DNA from: a virus
Virus record (IMG/VR): IMGVR_UViG_3300036790_000821
Coordinates: 1 to 41,701 of that record
Reading direction: 5' to 3' (one strand)
DNA: 41,701 nt
Of this stretch, positions 1 through 7,574 are shown one piece after another; the first letter of the stretch is position 1, and each line of letters begins with the position of its first letter. Made by a program: the position numbers and the translations under genes. Below the pieces are notes generated by a model. The model was given only the letters and a program-made list of their open reading frames with translations, was not told the DNA's origin and did not search any database.

Positions 1-708
1 ATGGCTTTGCAGTTGAATCTTCTCTCCTCGGCCAGCAGTCGTCGCGTGCCGACGTTCCCTCAGACTATTTCAGCGCTCGGCAACATGCCCGCAATTCTTT
101 ACCGCGCGCTAGAGTTCGGCACAGCACAGAACCGCACGTTCTTTGAAACTTTAAGCCAGAAAGAACGTCCGCGTCCCCACGTCCGCGAGATCATCGTGCG
201 CGATCAAGCAAAGCGTTTTCTGGAGCGCAATGATTTTCAGGTCGAGGAGGAGTCTGTAACAGTGGGAAACGAGCCATTGTCTGCACTCGTGGTGCGCTGC
301 GGAATAATCCAAATCCGCGTATTGAAAGGGACGGGTGGAATCGTGCCTGGCTGCGGAGAGTCGTTCCGGCGGCGACATTTCTACAATCAACGGCCAGATC
401 TGTATATTGACCGGAAGGGCCAAACACGGCAGACGCGGCTGAATTTGCTAGCACTTTGGGATTTCAATACCGTTTTCAATCTCGACAAAATTTGGCTCGT
501 ATGCCCCATGCGGGCCGGGGAAACATCCGCTGATGTTCTTTGGCATTGGCACGAACCGATACCGCATCCGGCAACGACCGCAAGTCCCGCCCCCGACGAG
601 GCTCGAAGACAAGCCGAAGAAGCCCTGCGCAAGCAAGCAGAAGAAGAGTTGGAGCGGCTCCTGCGCGATGACGAATTGGAGACTGACGAGTCAATCGAGA
701 AGGCATGA
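1..708 (+). CDS. Unrecognised protein paired with an XRE/ImmA-like gene
   Basis: I recognise no family in this 235-residue protein. The middle (about residues 60-175) looks like a compact soluble alpha/beta domain with a basic RRRHFYNQRPDLYI stretch. The C-terminal 45 residues are an Ala/Glu/Arg-rich coiled coil that ends very acidic. There is no signal peptide or membrane segment. Its stop overlaps the start of the XRE/ImmA-like gene as ATGA, so the two are probably translationally coupled and act together. Two-gene units of an unknown protein plus XRE-ImmA/IrrE are often toxin-antitoxin-like or stress-regulatory, but nothing here identifies a toxin activity. The reading frame begins exactly at the window edge, so the real start may lie further upstream. 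The promoter is also outside the window. It may be host DNA or the left part of the element. Confidence 0.7.
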   Translation: MALQLNLLSSASSRRVPTFPQTISALGNMPAILYRALEFGTAQNRTFFETLSQKERPRPHVREIIVRDQAKRFLERNDFQVEEESVTVGNEPLSALVVRCGIIQIRVLKGTGGIVPGCGESFRRRHFYNQRPDLYIDRKGQTRQTRLNLLALWDFNTVFNLDKIWLVCPMRAGETSADVLWHWHEPIPHPATTASPAPDEARRQAEEALRKQAEEELERLLRDDELETDESIEKA

Positions 709-1763
709 TTGGCAGCAGGCTCAAACTGGTGCGCGAAATTCTCGGCAAGACGCAAGGTGAACTTGGCGAGATGATCGGCACAACCCAATCCGGCGTTGCA
801 TCTATGGAGTCCGGCATCTACCGCCCGTCCTCAGAGTATCTGCAAACGATCGCCCGTTGCACCGGATTTACTGTGGGATTCTTCGATAAAGGCGAAACCC
901 CGGACTTCCCGTTTGGGTCGATCCTTTATCGTGCGCAGGCTTCAGTGAAGCAAGGCCCACGAACCAAAGCGCACGCAATCGCGCATCTCACATTTGAGCT
1001 TGCTCTTGACCTGGCAAGCCGTCTGAAAAAGGTGCCGATCAACATTCCGAGGTTGGATGACGATCCTCAAAAGTGCGCTCAGATCACTAGAGCATCGCTC
1101 GGGCTGTCGCCGCACAGCCCGATTCGCGGTCTGCTTCGATGCCTGGAGCGTAATGGCGTGTTGGTCTTTTCGCTGCCGATGCACGTTGAAGGGTTCGACG
1201 GTTTTTCGGCGTGGGCGGGGCATGATCCAGCGCGGCCGGTAATCGCGCTACTTCAAGGCAAGACGGCCTACCGCGAGGTATTTACGAGCGGGGAAGAGCT
1301 GGCGCACCTAACAATGCATTCACCACTTCGTGTGAGTGCGGCCGAAGCCGACAAAGAATCGCGCCTGTTCGCTCAGGAATTCTTGCTTCCCGCTGAGGCG
1401 ATGTTCACCGAAATGCAACCGCCGATTACGCTTTCCAGCCTTGCCCCGATGAAGACGCGCTGGGGCGTCTCGATCGCTTTCCTTGCCAAGCGTGCGGAGT
1501 CACTCTCGTTAATCACCCGCAACCAGCACAGGTACTTGATTCAACAGATGCGCTCTAGTTGGGGCAGCAAGAGCGAGCCGGGCGATGAAAACGTCACGCC
1601 GGAGAAGCCGCATCTCGTTAGAAAAATGGCGGAAATGCTCTACGGTGAGCCGATTGACTTCGCGAAGCTGTCTAAAGACTCAGGATTGCCGCCCAACATG
1701 CTCCGTGAGATTCTCGGTGTGGACCGTGCTCCAGGGCGATTGCTGGAATTCAAAACGAAGTAG
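705..1763 (+). CDS. XRE-family HTH regulator fused to an ImmA/IrrE-like domain with altered HEXXH
   Basis: The 352-residue protein has an N-terminal XRE helix-turn-helix (about residues 4-60; LGEMIGTTQSGVASMESG is the recognition region). An ImmA/IrrE (DUF955)-like domain follows at about 125-250. In this family a zinc-dependent HEXXH cleaves or senses a cognate repressor. Here the motif reads GEELAH at residues 196-201, so the first zinc-ligand His is Glu197. The second His (201) and the downstream acidic and FAQEFLLP segments (about 218-229) are kept. The fold is therefore clear but protease activity is doubtful. A further domain of about 75 residues follows (275-352). The ATGA overlap with the preceding gene shows an operon. 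It could be a phage-type switch regulator or a host antitoxin-like regulator. Confidence 0.85.
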   Translation: MIGSRLKLVREILGKTQGELGEMIGTTQSGVASMESGIYRPSSEYLQTIARCTGFTVGFFDKGETPDFPFGSILYRAQASVKQGPRTKAHAIAHLTFELALDLASRLKKVPINIPRLDDDPQKCAQITRASLGLSPHSPIRGLLRCLERNGVLVFSLPMHVEGFDGFSAWAGHDPARPVIALLQGKTAYREVFTSGEELAHLTMHSPLRVSAAEADKESRLFAQEFLLPAEAMFTEMQPPITLSSLAPMKTRWGVSIAFLAKRAESLSLITRNQHRYLIQQMRSSWGSKSEPGDENVTPEKPHLVRKMAEMLYGEPIDFAKLSKDSGLPPNMLREILGVDRAPGRLLEFKTK

Positions 1764-1798
1764 AATGCGCGGCGGTGGAACAGCATAAGCAGACATGA

Positions 1799-1827
1799 TT
1801 GACCCCCGATTGTGTTTCTGAGACAAT
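1799..1827 (+). promoter_or_regulatory. Candidate sigma70-type promoter
   Basis: TTGACC (1799-1804) and GACAAT (1822-1827) are separated by exactly 17 bases in the gap after the XRE/ImmA-like gene. They face the small gene at 1977 and the methyltransferase. Both hexamers are close to consensus, but this is pattern matching only. The following 150 bases hold no open frame I trust. Confidence 0.35.
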
Positions 1828-1976
1828 TAAGCTAGCCAAGTGCGAGGTGCCGGGATACCTCGATTCAAAACTCCTTCCCGCATCCGCATAGCAGGCGCGT
1901 CCCTCCAAGCAGTTAATCTAGCCAGCGCCTCCGAGAGAAACCATACAGCGGAACCGAGCGAGCCAGAGGCATCGCT

Positions 1977-2339
1977 ATGTCCGTTCCGCTCTACTCATCA
2001 GATCTTACCCTGCTGGATGTCATCAGCGAGAAACGTGCGTTGCGCTTAGAGGGCTGCGGGCTCGCAAAGTTGGTGCGCCACAAGGGGCACATCAACCGAG
2101 TGGTCTTCTTTCGCCGGCCAGATGATCCCCTTCCGCCGACGGCCCGGGACTACCTAGGCAAGGCATACGCGTTCGAACAGCCGCTCGCAGACGGACATCA
2201 TTGCTGGAAGCTCCGACCGTTGCAAGGTGGCCGTTCCGATTCGACCCTTGCGCCACCGGAAACGCGTGGCATCTTCCTGAGTGTCGTGCGCGGCTGCATG
2301 CCGCAACCGGCCACGCCCCCGACGATTCGCGGGACCTGA
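1977..2339 (+). CDS. Small hypothetical protein
   Basis: This 120-residue protein is not recognised. Residues 18-78 look genuinely coding, with an amphipathic segment (EKRALRLEGCGLAKLVRHKG) and then a basic, Trp-containing stretch. The last 25 residues are Pro/Arg-rich and of lower quality, so the end may be frayed or frameshifted. AGAGG lies about seven bases before the ATG as a modest ribosome site. It sits alone between the XRE/ImmA operon and the methyltransferase, with the repeated leader downstream. There are no membrane segments. It could be a small DNA- or RNA-binding protein judging by its basic charge, but that is a guess. Confidence 0.5.
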   Translation: MSVPLYSSDLTLLDVISEKRALRLEGCGLAKLVRHKGHINRVVFFRRPDDPLPPTARDYLGKAYAFEQPLADGHHCWKLRPLQGGRSDSTLAPPETRGIFLSVVRGCMPQPATPPTIRGT

Positions 2340-2394
2340 CTTTGGATGCCGCGGCCGCGGGTCGAATGGCGGCGCAGTCTGCCTAGTTAGCAGT

Positions 2395-2488
2395 CGATTT
2401 TCAGGTTGTCACCCTGCACTCAAAGCGTTGATTCTTCGAGATTGGGCTTGATTTTCCCAGGTTGTCACCCCCGTTGAAGTTGTCACCC
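2395..2488. repeat. Three copies of GTTGTCACCC in the methyltransferase leader
   Basis: GTTGTCACCC occurs at 2405-2414, 2461-2470 and 2479-2488. The last copy abuts the ATG at 2489. The first two copies share a longer context (GATTTTC, then AGGTTGTCACCC, with a two-base difference in the C run). All are in the same orientation. They may be operator sites for a repressor of the gene or duplicated remnants of a mobile-element end. They are not regularly spaced (56 and 18 bases between starts), which argues against replication iterons. Confidence 0.6.
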
Positions 2489-3838
2489 ATGCGCACCCCT
2501 AAACAAATCAAACCGCAGTCCCCGGCGTTCGCCATCGAGTGGTGGCCGATCGGCCGCGTCACGCCGTATCCGAACAACGCCAGGGTGATTCCTGCGGCGG
2601 CAGTCGAGAAGGTCGCTTCCTCGATTCGAGCCTTCGGGTGGCGGCAGCCGATCGTGGTCGATGCCGACGGCGTGATTATCGTTGGGCACGTTCGGCTGCT
2701 GGCTGCACAGTCGATGGCGATGACCGAGGTTCCCGTGCACGTCGCGCTCGATCTCACGCCCGGCCAAGTGAAGGCGTACCGTCTGATGGATAACCGGTCC
2801 CATGATGAGGCGACGTGGGACTTGGACTTGATCGGGCCGGAACTCCAGAGCATCCAGGAACTGGACGGCGAGTTCGATCTGGCGTTGACCGGGTTCGATC
2901 AGGACGAGTTGAACGCCTATCTGTTCCCGGAGGAGGAAGCCACCGGGGAAGAGGATGTGGTCTCGTTGCCGCCGGTCGTGCCGGTCACGCGGCCCGGCGA
3001 CCTGTGGCTCTGCGGAGATCCGCCCCGTCAACACCGTGTGCTCTGCGCGGACTCGACTAGCCCGGAGGCAGTGTCCCGTTTACTCGGCGAGTGCAAACCG
3101 TTTCTGATGATCACGGACCCGCCTTACGGAATTGAATTGGATTCAGAATGGCGCGATCGTGCCGGCCTGAATGGTTGTGGGCCTGCCGAGGCGAGCTACA
3201 TGAAGCACCGGACTGAAGGCCACACGCAAACGGAAATCTCGGGCGACACTCGCGCGGACTGGTCGGAAGCGTTCGCGCTGGTGCCGAGCCTCGAGGTGGC
3301 CTACGTCTGGCACGCATCGAAGTTTACCCGCGAGGTGCTCGACGGCTTGCTGCGAATCGGGTTTCTGCATCACCAGCAGATCATCTGGAACAAGGGGCGC
3401 ACGGTGCTCACGCGAACGCACTACTGGTTCCAACATGAGCCATGTTGGTACGTCCGTAAGAAGAACGCGCCGTGGTTCGGGAAGCCCGGCGAGAACTCCA
3501 CCATATGGGATTCGCCGTCGCCGAAATTTATTATGGGTGGGTCGGATGAGGAGAAGCTCGATCACCCCACGCAGAAACCCGTCGCGCTGATGCGGCGCCC
3601 GATCCTGAATCACACCAAGCTTGGCGAACTGGTTTACGAGCCGTTCCTTGGCAGCGGGACGACGCTCGCCGCGGCTGAGTTGACGGAGCGCGTCTGCTGC
3701 GGCTTGGAGCTTGATCCGAAGTACGTCGACGTCGTCGTCGAGCGGTGGCAGCGTCTCACGGGTCTGGAAGCAACGCTCGATGGTGATGGACGGACGTTCG
3801 AGCAGATGAAGGCCGAACGTGTGGGGATCGCTGCATGA
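2489..3838 (+). CDS. ParB-like domain fused to a beta-class DNA methyltransferase
   Basis: The 449-residue protein combines a ParB/Srx-type N-terminal domain (about residues 15-115; IIVGHVRLLAA carries the GHxR signature) with an adenine-N6 or cytosine-N4 DNA methyltransferase. The catalytic DPPY is at residues 210-213. The SAM-binding loop EPFLGSGTT comes later, at 384-392. This order defines the beta class. ParB-methylase fusions are common at the front of phage packaging operons, where they modify phage DNA against host restriction. No restriction endonuclease is adjacent, so this is an orphan modification enzyme. ATG 2489 is preferred over the in-frame TTG at 2462, because the ParB domain begins after it and the TTG lies inside a repeat unit. 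Confidence 0.9.
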   Translation: MRTPKQIKPQSPAFAIEWWPIGRVTPYPNNARVIPAAAVEKVASSIRAFGWRQPIVVDADGVIIVGHVRLLAAQSMAMTEVPVHVALDLTPGQVKAYRLMDNRSHDEATWDLDLIGPELQSIQELDGEFDLALTGFDQDELNAYLFPEEEATGEEDVVSLPPVVPVTRPGDLWLCGDPPRQHRVLCADSTSPEAVSRLLGECKPFLMITDPPYGIELDSEWRDRAGLNGCGPAEASYMKHRTEGHTQTEISGDTRADWSEAFALVPSLEVAYVWHASKFTREVLDGLLRIGFLHHQQIIWNKGRTVLTRTHYWFQHEPCWYVRKKNAPWFGKPGENSTIWDSPSPKFIMGGSDEEKLDHPTQKPVALMRRPILNHTKLGELVYEPFLGSGTTLAAAELTERVCCGLELDPKYVDVVVERWQRLTGLEATLDGDGRTFEQMKAERVGIAA

Positions 3839-3979
3839 ATCGCCCGCTGCCACCGCGAGATCGCGGAAATAGAATCGCTGATCATGTCCGGGCACCCCGA
3901 TCTGCAGGGGCTGTGCCTCGCGCTGTCGGACTGGTCGGCTGAGTTGAGGATCATCGAACGCGATGTTAATCCCGGTTGA
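3835..3979 (+). pseudogene. Small phage ORF whose start codon is out of frame or lost
   Basis: Directly after the methyltransferase stop, and in the same frame, 3839-3976 encodes 46 sensible residues ending at TGA 3977. They include REIAEIESLI and GLCLALSDWSAELRIIE. This has the look of the small helical proteins that follow phage methylases. No usable start exists upstream: the ATG overlapping the methylase stop (3835) is in another frame and reads out after 35 low-quality codons. The only in-frame ATG is at 3884, which leaves 31 residues. Removing one A after that ATG (AA to A) would restore a continuous 47-residue protein coupled by ATGA overlap. So it is either a one-base indel (mutation or sequencing error) or a short gene starting at 3884. 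Confidence 0.45.
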
Positions 3980-4256
3980 GATCATAATTGCCGGCACGGG
4001 ACTCGCCACCGGTCTGATCGGTTCCTACGTTGGTCTCAAGAATCGGGTGCTCCTTGCGGAGGTTCGGAAGGAAGCCGCGGAATTGGAGACCCGAATGGTC
4101 GACAGGATTTGCCACATCTATGTGCGCGCGGGAGAGTGCCGTTTGCAAGAAGACCAGGTGAGGGAAGTACTCGGCAAGCTGGCTGAGGAAGTCCACGGCC
4201 TTGCACACCGCGATCAGCACCAGAAGCATGAACGAGAAACGCCGCCGGATTGTTGA
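3963..4256 (+). CDS. Small protein with one N-terminal membrane segment
   Basis: This 97-residue protein has a hydrophobic helix at about residues 4-24 (IIIAGTGLATGLIGSYVGL). A highly charged, probably helical tail follows with two Cys (109-style spacing absent) and a His/Glu-rich end. No family was recognised. The ATG lies 17 bases inside the end of the preceding small frame, which is tight, operon-like packing. Small proteins of this form occur in phage packaging regions. A holin role is possible in principle, but there is one membrane span and no lysis gene beside it, so I do not assign it. The final codons overlap an inverted repeat that may terminate the converging gene. Confidence 0.6.
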   Translation: MLIPVEIIIAGTGLATGLIGSYVGLKNRVLLAEVRKEAAELETRMVDRICHIYVRAGECRLQEDQVREVLGKLAEEVHGLAHRDQHQKHERETPPDC

Positions 4257-4267
4257 ACCCGGCGGCG
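4240..4267 (-). terminator. GC-rich inverted repeat, possible terminator of the DUF3489 gene
   Basis: CGCCGCCGG (4240-4248) and CCGGCGGCG (4259-4267) form a perfect nine-base stem with a ten-base loop between two converging genes. Reading leftward the stem is followed by GTTTCTCGTTC, which is only moderately T-rich. On the plus strand there is no T run. It most likely ends the minus-strand transcript. Confidence 0.4.
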
Positions 4268-4292
4268 GCTTGGTGAGGCAAGGTGGAAGGCT

Positions 4293-4706
4293 CTACTTGA
4301 CGATCTTGTACACGCGGTCGCCGGCCTCACTTTTCGAGGACTCGATTTTGACGCTGTGCTTTTTTCCGGCGGTGGAGATGAAGCCGCGCACGCTGTGGGC
4401 CTGCCAGTCGGTGGCCTTCATGATCTCGGCAAGAGTCGCGCCCTTGGCGCGGGCGATCATGTCCAGGATTTTCGCGCCCTTGCTCTCGGCGCGGGGGGCG
4501 GCGGCTTTGCGTTCCGTCTTCTTGGCGGTCTTCTTCGCCTTGCCTTCGGCTTTGGGTTTGGCACCCTTGGCGGTTTTCCGGCCCTTGGGCGCGCCCTTCT
4601 TCTGGGTGGCAGCCTTCTTCGAGGCGGCCTTCGCGGGCGCGACGGGCGCGCCCTGTTCCGCAACGGCGGCGGCTTGGGTGGTTTCGGTGGCTTCGTGGTT
4701 CTTCAT
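4293..4706 (-). CDS. DUF3489-type protein with histone-H1-like basic tail
   Basis: The first 75 residues are an Ala/Lys/Pro-rich, low-complexity tail resembling eukaryotic H1 or bacterial Hc1-type tails. The C-terminal 60 residues (KGAKILDMIARAKGATLAEI onwards, ending RVYKIVK) form the compact winged-helix-like DUF3489 domain. The family is widespread in phages and proteobacterial genomes, and its function is unproven. The composition suggests nucleic-acid binding. An AAAGGT ribosome site sits upstream of the ATG on the minus strand. It is the only minus-strand gene within the late operon and lies between the methylase block and the terminase, the usual place for an independently expressed moron. 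Confidence 0.85.
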   Translation of the reverse strand: MKNHEATETTQAAAVAEQGAPVAPAKAASKKAATQKKGAPKGRKTAKGAKPKAEGKAKKTAKKTERKAAAPRAESKGAKILDMIARAKGATLAEIMKATDWQAHSVRGFISTAGKKHSVKIESSKSEAGDRVYKIVK

Positions 4707-4801
4707 GGTGGTTATACCTTTCTATTCAATCGCTTGCGCGTCTTCGCGCACCACGATTCATCACTCCGTTTGAACCGGAAAGCAAGGCGAATCTTCGTTC
4801 A

Positions 4802-5320
4802 ATGGGCATCTCTTTACGGGCTTACGCAAAGGCACGCGGATGCAGCCTGACCGCTGTTCAGAAGGCCATCGCCACCAAACGGATCACGAAGCTCCCGGAT
4901 GGGACCATCGATGCGGAGCGCGCCAACCGGGAGTGGTCGAAGAACACCTTCGCCGGGCAGACGGTCCGTGAAGCTGCTGCCGCGCCGGAGCGGCTTCCGA
5001 TGCACGAGTCTCCGGCACCCACGGGAGATCCGGTTACGGCGTACCTACGGGCACGCGCGGTCAAGGAGAGTTTCCAGGCGCGCACCGCTGAACTGGATTA
5101 TAAGGAGCGCGCCGGGAAGCTGATCGACGCGGCGCGGGCTTCCGAGTACGCGGCCACGTTTTCCGCGATCGTCAAGGACGGCCTGATGGCCATGCCCGAT
5201 CGCCTGGCTCCGATGCTGGCGGCTGTGGACGACGAGAAGACGATTCATCGAATGCTGGGAGCTGAGATCACAGCCTTGTTGCGGAAGGTGAGCAAGTCGG
5301 TCGCGGACGCGGGTCTTTGA
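4802..5320 (+). CDS. Terminase small subunit (Nu1-like)
   Basis: The 172-residue protein has an N-terminal helix-turn-helix (about residues 5-30; AKARGCSLTAVQKAIATKRI). An acidic/Pro linker and long helices (80-170) follow. It lies directly before the gpA-type large terminase, with overlapping stop and start. This is the arrangement of lambda Nu1/A, where the small subunit recognises the packaging site and recruits the ATPase. Sequence similarity to Nu1 is limited to the HTH and layout. No clear Shine-Dalgarno precedes the ATG. The 95-base gap to the divergent DUF3489 gene should hold promoters, though I could not identify a convincing one. Confidence 0.8.
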   Translation: MGISLRAYAKARGCSLTAVQKAIATKRITKLPDGTIDAERANREWSKNTFAGQTVREAAAAPERLPMHESPAPTGDPVTAYLRARAVKESFQARTAELDYKERAGKLIDAARASEYAATFSAIVKDGLMAMPDRLAPMLAAVDDEKTIHRMLGAEITALLRKVSKSVADAGL

Positions 5321-5322
5321 AG

Positions 5323-7218
5323 ATGCAACCGTTCTCCATTCACGAAGTGGGCGCCGCGGCGATGCTGCCGCCGCGCGACATAACGGTCGCTAAGTGGGCC
5401 GACGAGAATCGTGTCCTCACCGGAGGCGCGGCGGCCGAGCGCGGGCAGTGGCACACGCGTCCGTATCAACGCGAACCGATGGAGGTGCTTAGCCCGGCGC
5501 ATCCGTGCCGGCAAGTGGTGTTGCTCTCGGCGGCGCAGCTTCTGAAGACCGAGGTGCTGCTGAACTTCATCGGCTTCATCGCGGACGTTGATCCGGGACC
5601 GGTGCTGGTGGTCGAGCCGCGCGCTGAGGACGCCAAGGCACTATCGAAGGACCGCGTCGCGCCAATGTTTCGCTCTACGCCTTCGCTGCGTGGCAAGATC
5701 GCGCCCGCCAAATCGCGCGACTCGAACAACACTACGCTGCACAAGGTACTCGCGAACGGCGAAGGGCACATTACGTTCACCGGGGCGATCTCACCCTCGG
5801 GTCTCGCGATGCGGCCGATCCGATATGCGTTGCTCGACGAGGTGGACCGATACCCGGCGAGCGCGGGGACGGAAGGTGATCCGGTATCGCTGGCAATCCA
5901 GCGCACCTCCGAGTTCGCGCACAACAAGAAGATCGTCATGGCGTCGACGCCGACGATCAAGGGCATCAGCCGGATCGAGCTGGCGTGGCTTGAAAGTGAC
6001 CAGCGCGATTACTTCGTCGCGTGCCCCAAGTGCGGCCACTACCAGGTGCTGATGCTGGGCGACGGTACCGGGCCTGGCTTGGTGTGGCCGGACGGCAAAC
6101 CCGAAGAGGCTGCCTACCGCTGTGCTGGATGCCACGAACTGATTCCGCACCATGAGAAAGCGCGGATGGTCGAGCAGGGTCAGTATCGTGCCCAGAATCC
6201 TTCTTCGCCGATTCCGGGATTCCGCGTCTCGCAGTTGATCTCGCCGAAGCGGAGTTGGGGATCGATAGCGGTGGAGTTCCTCTCGGCGAAGAAGTCGCCC
6301 GAGACCCTCAAGGCGTTCGTGAATACGGTGCTCGCCGAGTTGTGGGAGGAGAAGCACGAGACTCCCATGGACGAGCGTGCGCTGTGGAATCGCTGCGAAC
6401 CGTTCGAGTCCGAGGCACCGGATGGAGCCGCGTTGATCACCGCCGGCGTGGACGTGCAGGCGGATCGGCTCGAGGTGGAGTTGGTTGGATGGGGCCGCGA
6501 TGAGGAGTCGTGGTCGATCGCCTATCACGTGATCCCCGGCGACATCATGCGCAACGAGGTCTGGGATCACCTGGAGAGCCTGCTCACTTCGGAATGCATT
6601 CACGAATCCGGCCTCGGCATGCGCGTGGTCGCGGCGGCGATCGATTGCGGATTCAAGGACGCGCTGGTGCTGCGGTTCACGCGCGACCGCTACGCGCGCC
6701 GCGTCTACGCCGTGAAAGGACGACCGGGCCAGACTCCGATCTGGCCGCGCAAGCCCAGCCGGAAGAACCAGACGCCATTCTTTATGGTCGGGGTCGATGC
6801 GGCGAAGACGGCGATCTATGACCGGCTGAAGATCCAGGAGCCGGGACCCGGATACTGCCATTTTCCGATCGGGCGCGAGTTGGAGTACTTCGAGCAGTTG
6901 ACGGCGGAAAAGAAATTCACGCGCTATCACAACGGCTTTCCAAAGCAGGAATGGAAGAAGGCCGCCGGCGCGAGGAACGAAGCGCTGGATTGTCGGGTGT
7001 ACGCCTACGCAGCGCTGTATGCGCTGTACGCGAGCGGGCTGCGTCTGGGTGCGCACTGCGACAAGTTCGCACAGATGGCAGGAGGTCGCCGCGCTGAGTC
7101 GACGCCGGCGATGCCGCGTCAGGAACAGCATCCGCAGCCGCCGACTGAAAGCGTGCCACCCGCGCTCATCGAGCGGACGACTCCCGAGCCGTGGGTGCCA
7201 CGGAGGAACTGGTTCTGA
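5323..7218 (+). CDS. Terminase large subunit, gpA family
   Basis: This is the phage DNA-packaging motor ATPase and nuclease. The 631-residue protein matches the GpA family in length and order. A degenerate Walker A (SAAQLLKTE, Lys75) is followed by Walker B LLDEVD (Asp172, Glu173). A four-Cys zinc knuckle comes next (CPKC at 234 and CAGC at 267). The C-terminal nuclease domain begins with an acidic strand (ITAGVDVQADRLEVELVGWG, about residues 370-390). The tail of about 40 residues is Pro/Gln-rich. A TTG at 5317, overlapping the small-subunit stop, is an alternative start two codons upstream; ATG 5323 is preferred. It works with the portal at 8670 to fill the prohead. Confidence 0.95.
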   Translation: MQPFSIHEVGAAAMLPPRDITVAKWADENRVLTGGAAAERGQWHTRPYQREPMEVLSPAHPCRQVVLLSAAQLLKTEVLLNFIGFIADVDPGPVLVVEPRAEDAKALSKDRVAPMFRSTPSLRGKIAPAKSRDSNNTTLHKVLANGEGHITFTGAISPSGLAMRPIRYALLDEVDRYPASAGTEGDPVSLAIQRTSEFAHNKKIVMASTPTIKGISRIELAWLESDQRDYFVACPKCGHYQVLMLGDGTGPGLVWPDGKPEEAAYRCAGCHELIPHHEKARMVEQGQYRAQNPSSPIPGFRVSQLISPKRSWGSIAVEFLSAKKSPETLKAFVNTVLAELWEEKHETPMDERALWNRCEPFESEAPDGAALITAGVDVQADRLEVELVGWGRDEESWSIAYHVIPGDIMRNEVWDHLESLLTSECIHESGLGMRVVAAAIDCGFKDALVLRFTRDRYARRVYAVKGRPGQTPIWPRKPSRKNQTPFFMVGVDAAKTAIYDRLKIQEPGPGYCHFPIGRELEYFEQLTAEKKFTRYHNGFPKQEWKKAAGARNEALDCRVYAYAALYALYASGLRLGAHCDKFAQMAGGRRAESTPAMPRQEQHPQPPTESVPPALIERTTPEPWVPRRNWF

Positions 7219-7487
7219 TGGCCCTTACGACACTGACCGTCGCCCAACTGACCTCGAACCTGAACGCGCTGTACATGGCGTTGGGGAACCCGACGCTGCG
7301 CGCGCGCTTTCCCGATGGACGAGAGGTGCAGTATCGTACCGTTGATGATATTCGGAAAGCCATCGCGGAGACCGAAGACGCCATCCGGGAGGCCAGTGCG
7401 CAGAAGACCAGCAAATCGACGCTGGCGGAACACCGGCGTGGGGACGGTCCGTACGTGGCGGGCTTCCCTCCGTGGGAGCAGTGGTGA
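7218..7487 (+). CDS. gpW-like head-tail joining protein
   Basis: The 89-residue protein starts with MALTTLTVAQLTSNLNALYM and contains a YRTVDDIRKAIAETEDAI helix pair. This is the size and pattern of the lambda gpW family, which closes the head after packaging and provides the tail attachment platform. TGATG overlap with the large terminase stop shows coupling. In lambda-like phages gpW sits between terminase and portal, as here, except that an Abi-alpha gene and a zinc-ribbon gene have been placed between it and the portal. The last 25 residues (after about residue 65) are less conserved-looking. Confidence 0.85.
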   Translation: MALTTLTVAQLTSNLNALYMALGNPTLRARFPDGREVQYRTVDDIRKAIAETEDAIREASAQKTSKSTLAEHRRGDGPYVAGFPPWEQW

Positions 7488-7530
7488 TGGGTTGATCAGG
7501 CGACCGCCGCGATCAGGCGAGGTCATCGTT

Positions 7531-7567
7531 CCCTGTAGAGCGCGACAGGGCTGAACAGCAATACAAT
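7531..7567 (+). promoter_or_regulatory. Inverted repeat and TACAAT element before the Abi-alpha gene
   Basis: CCCTGT (7531-7536) and ACAGGG (7545-7550) form a six-base inverted repeat. A TACAAT hexamer (7562-7567) ends seven bases before the ATG at 7575. If TACAAT is a -10 box, transcription would start at or next to the start codon. That fits the absence of any Shine-Dalgarno and would give a leaderless mRNA. No good -35 is visible, so this is tentative. Confidence 0.3.
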
Positions 7568-7574
7568 CGAACAA

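Noticed and set aside
1799-2414. Possible insertion sequence bounded by TGACCCCC and GGTTGTCACCC
   Set aside because: The two ends are not inverted repeats of each other, and no transposase lies between them.
2395-2488. Reading the GTTGTCACCC copies as replication iterons or a CRISPR array
   Set aside because: Only three short copies, irregular spacing, no cas gene and no initiator gene next to them.
3963-4256. Holin assignment for the small membrane protein
   Set aside because: One span only, no adjacent endolysin, and a packaging-region location.
4201-4850. Plus-strand frames of 190 and 164 codons over the DUF3489 gene
   Set aside because: Phe/Leu/Gly/Ala monotony arises from the complement of the Lys/Ala-rich tail. 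The minus-strand gene has a ribosome site and a family domain.
5791-7131. 446-codon minus-strand frame over the large terminase
   Set aside because: Shadow frame; no motif and no start signal. The terminase motifs are on the plus strand.
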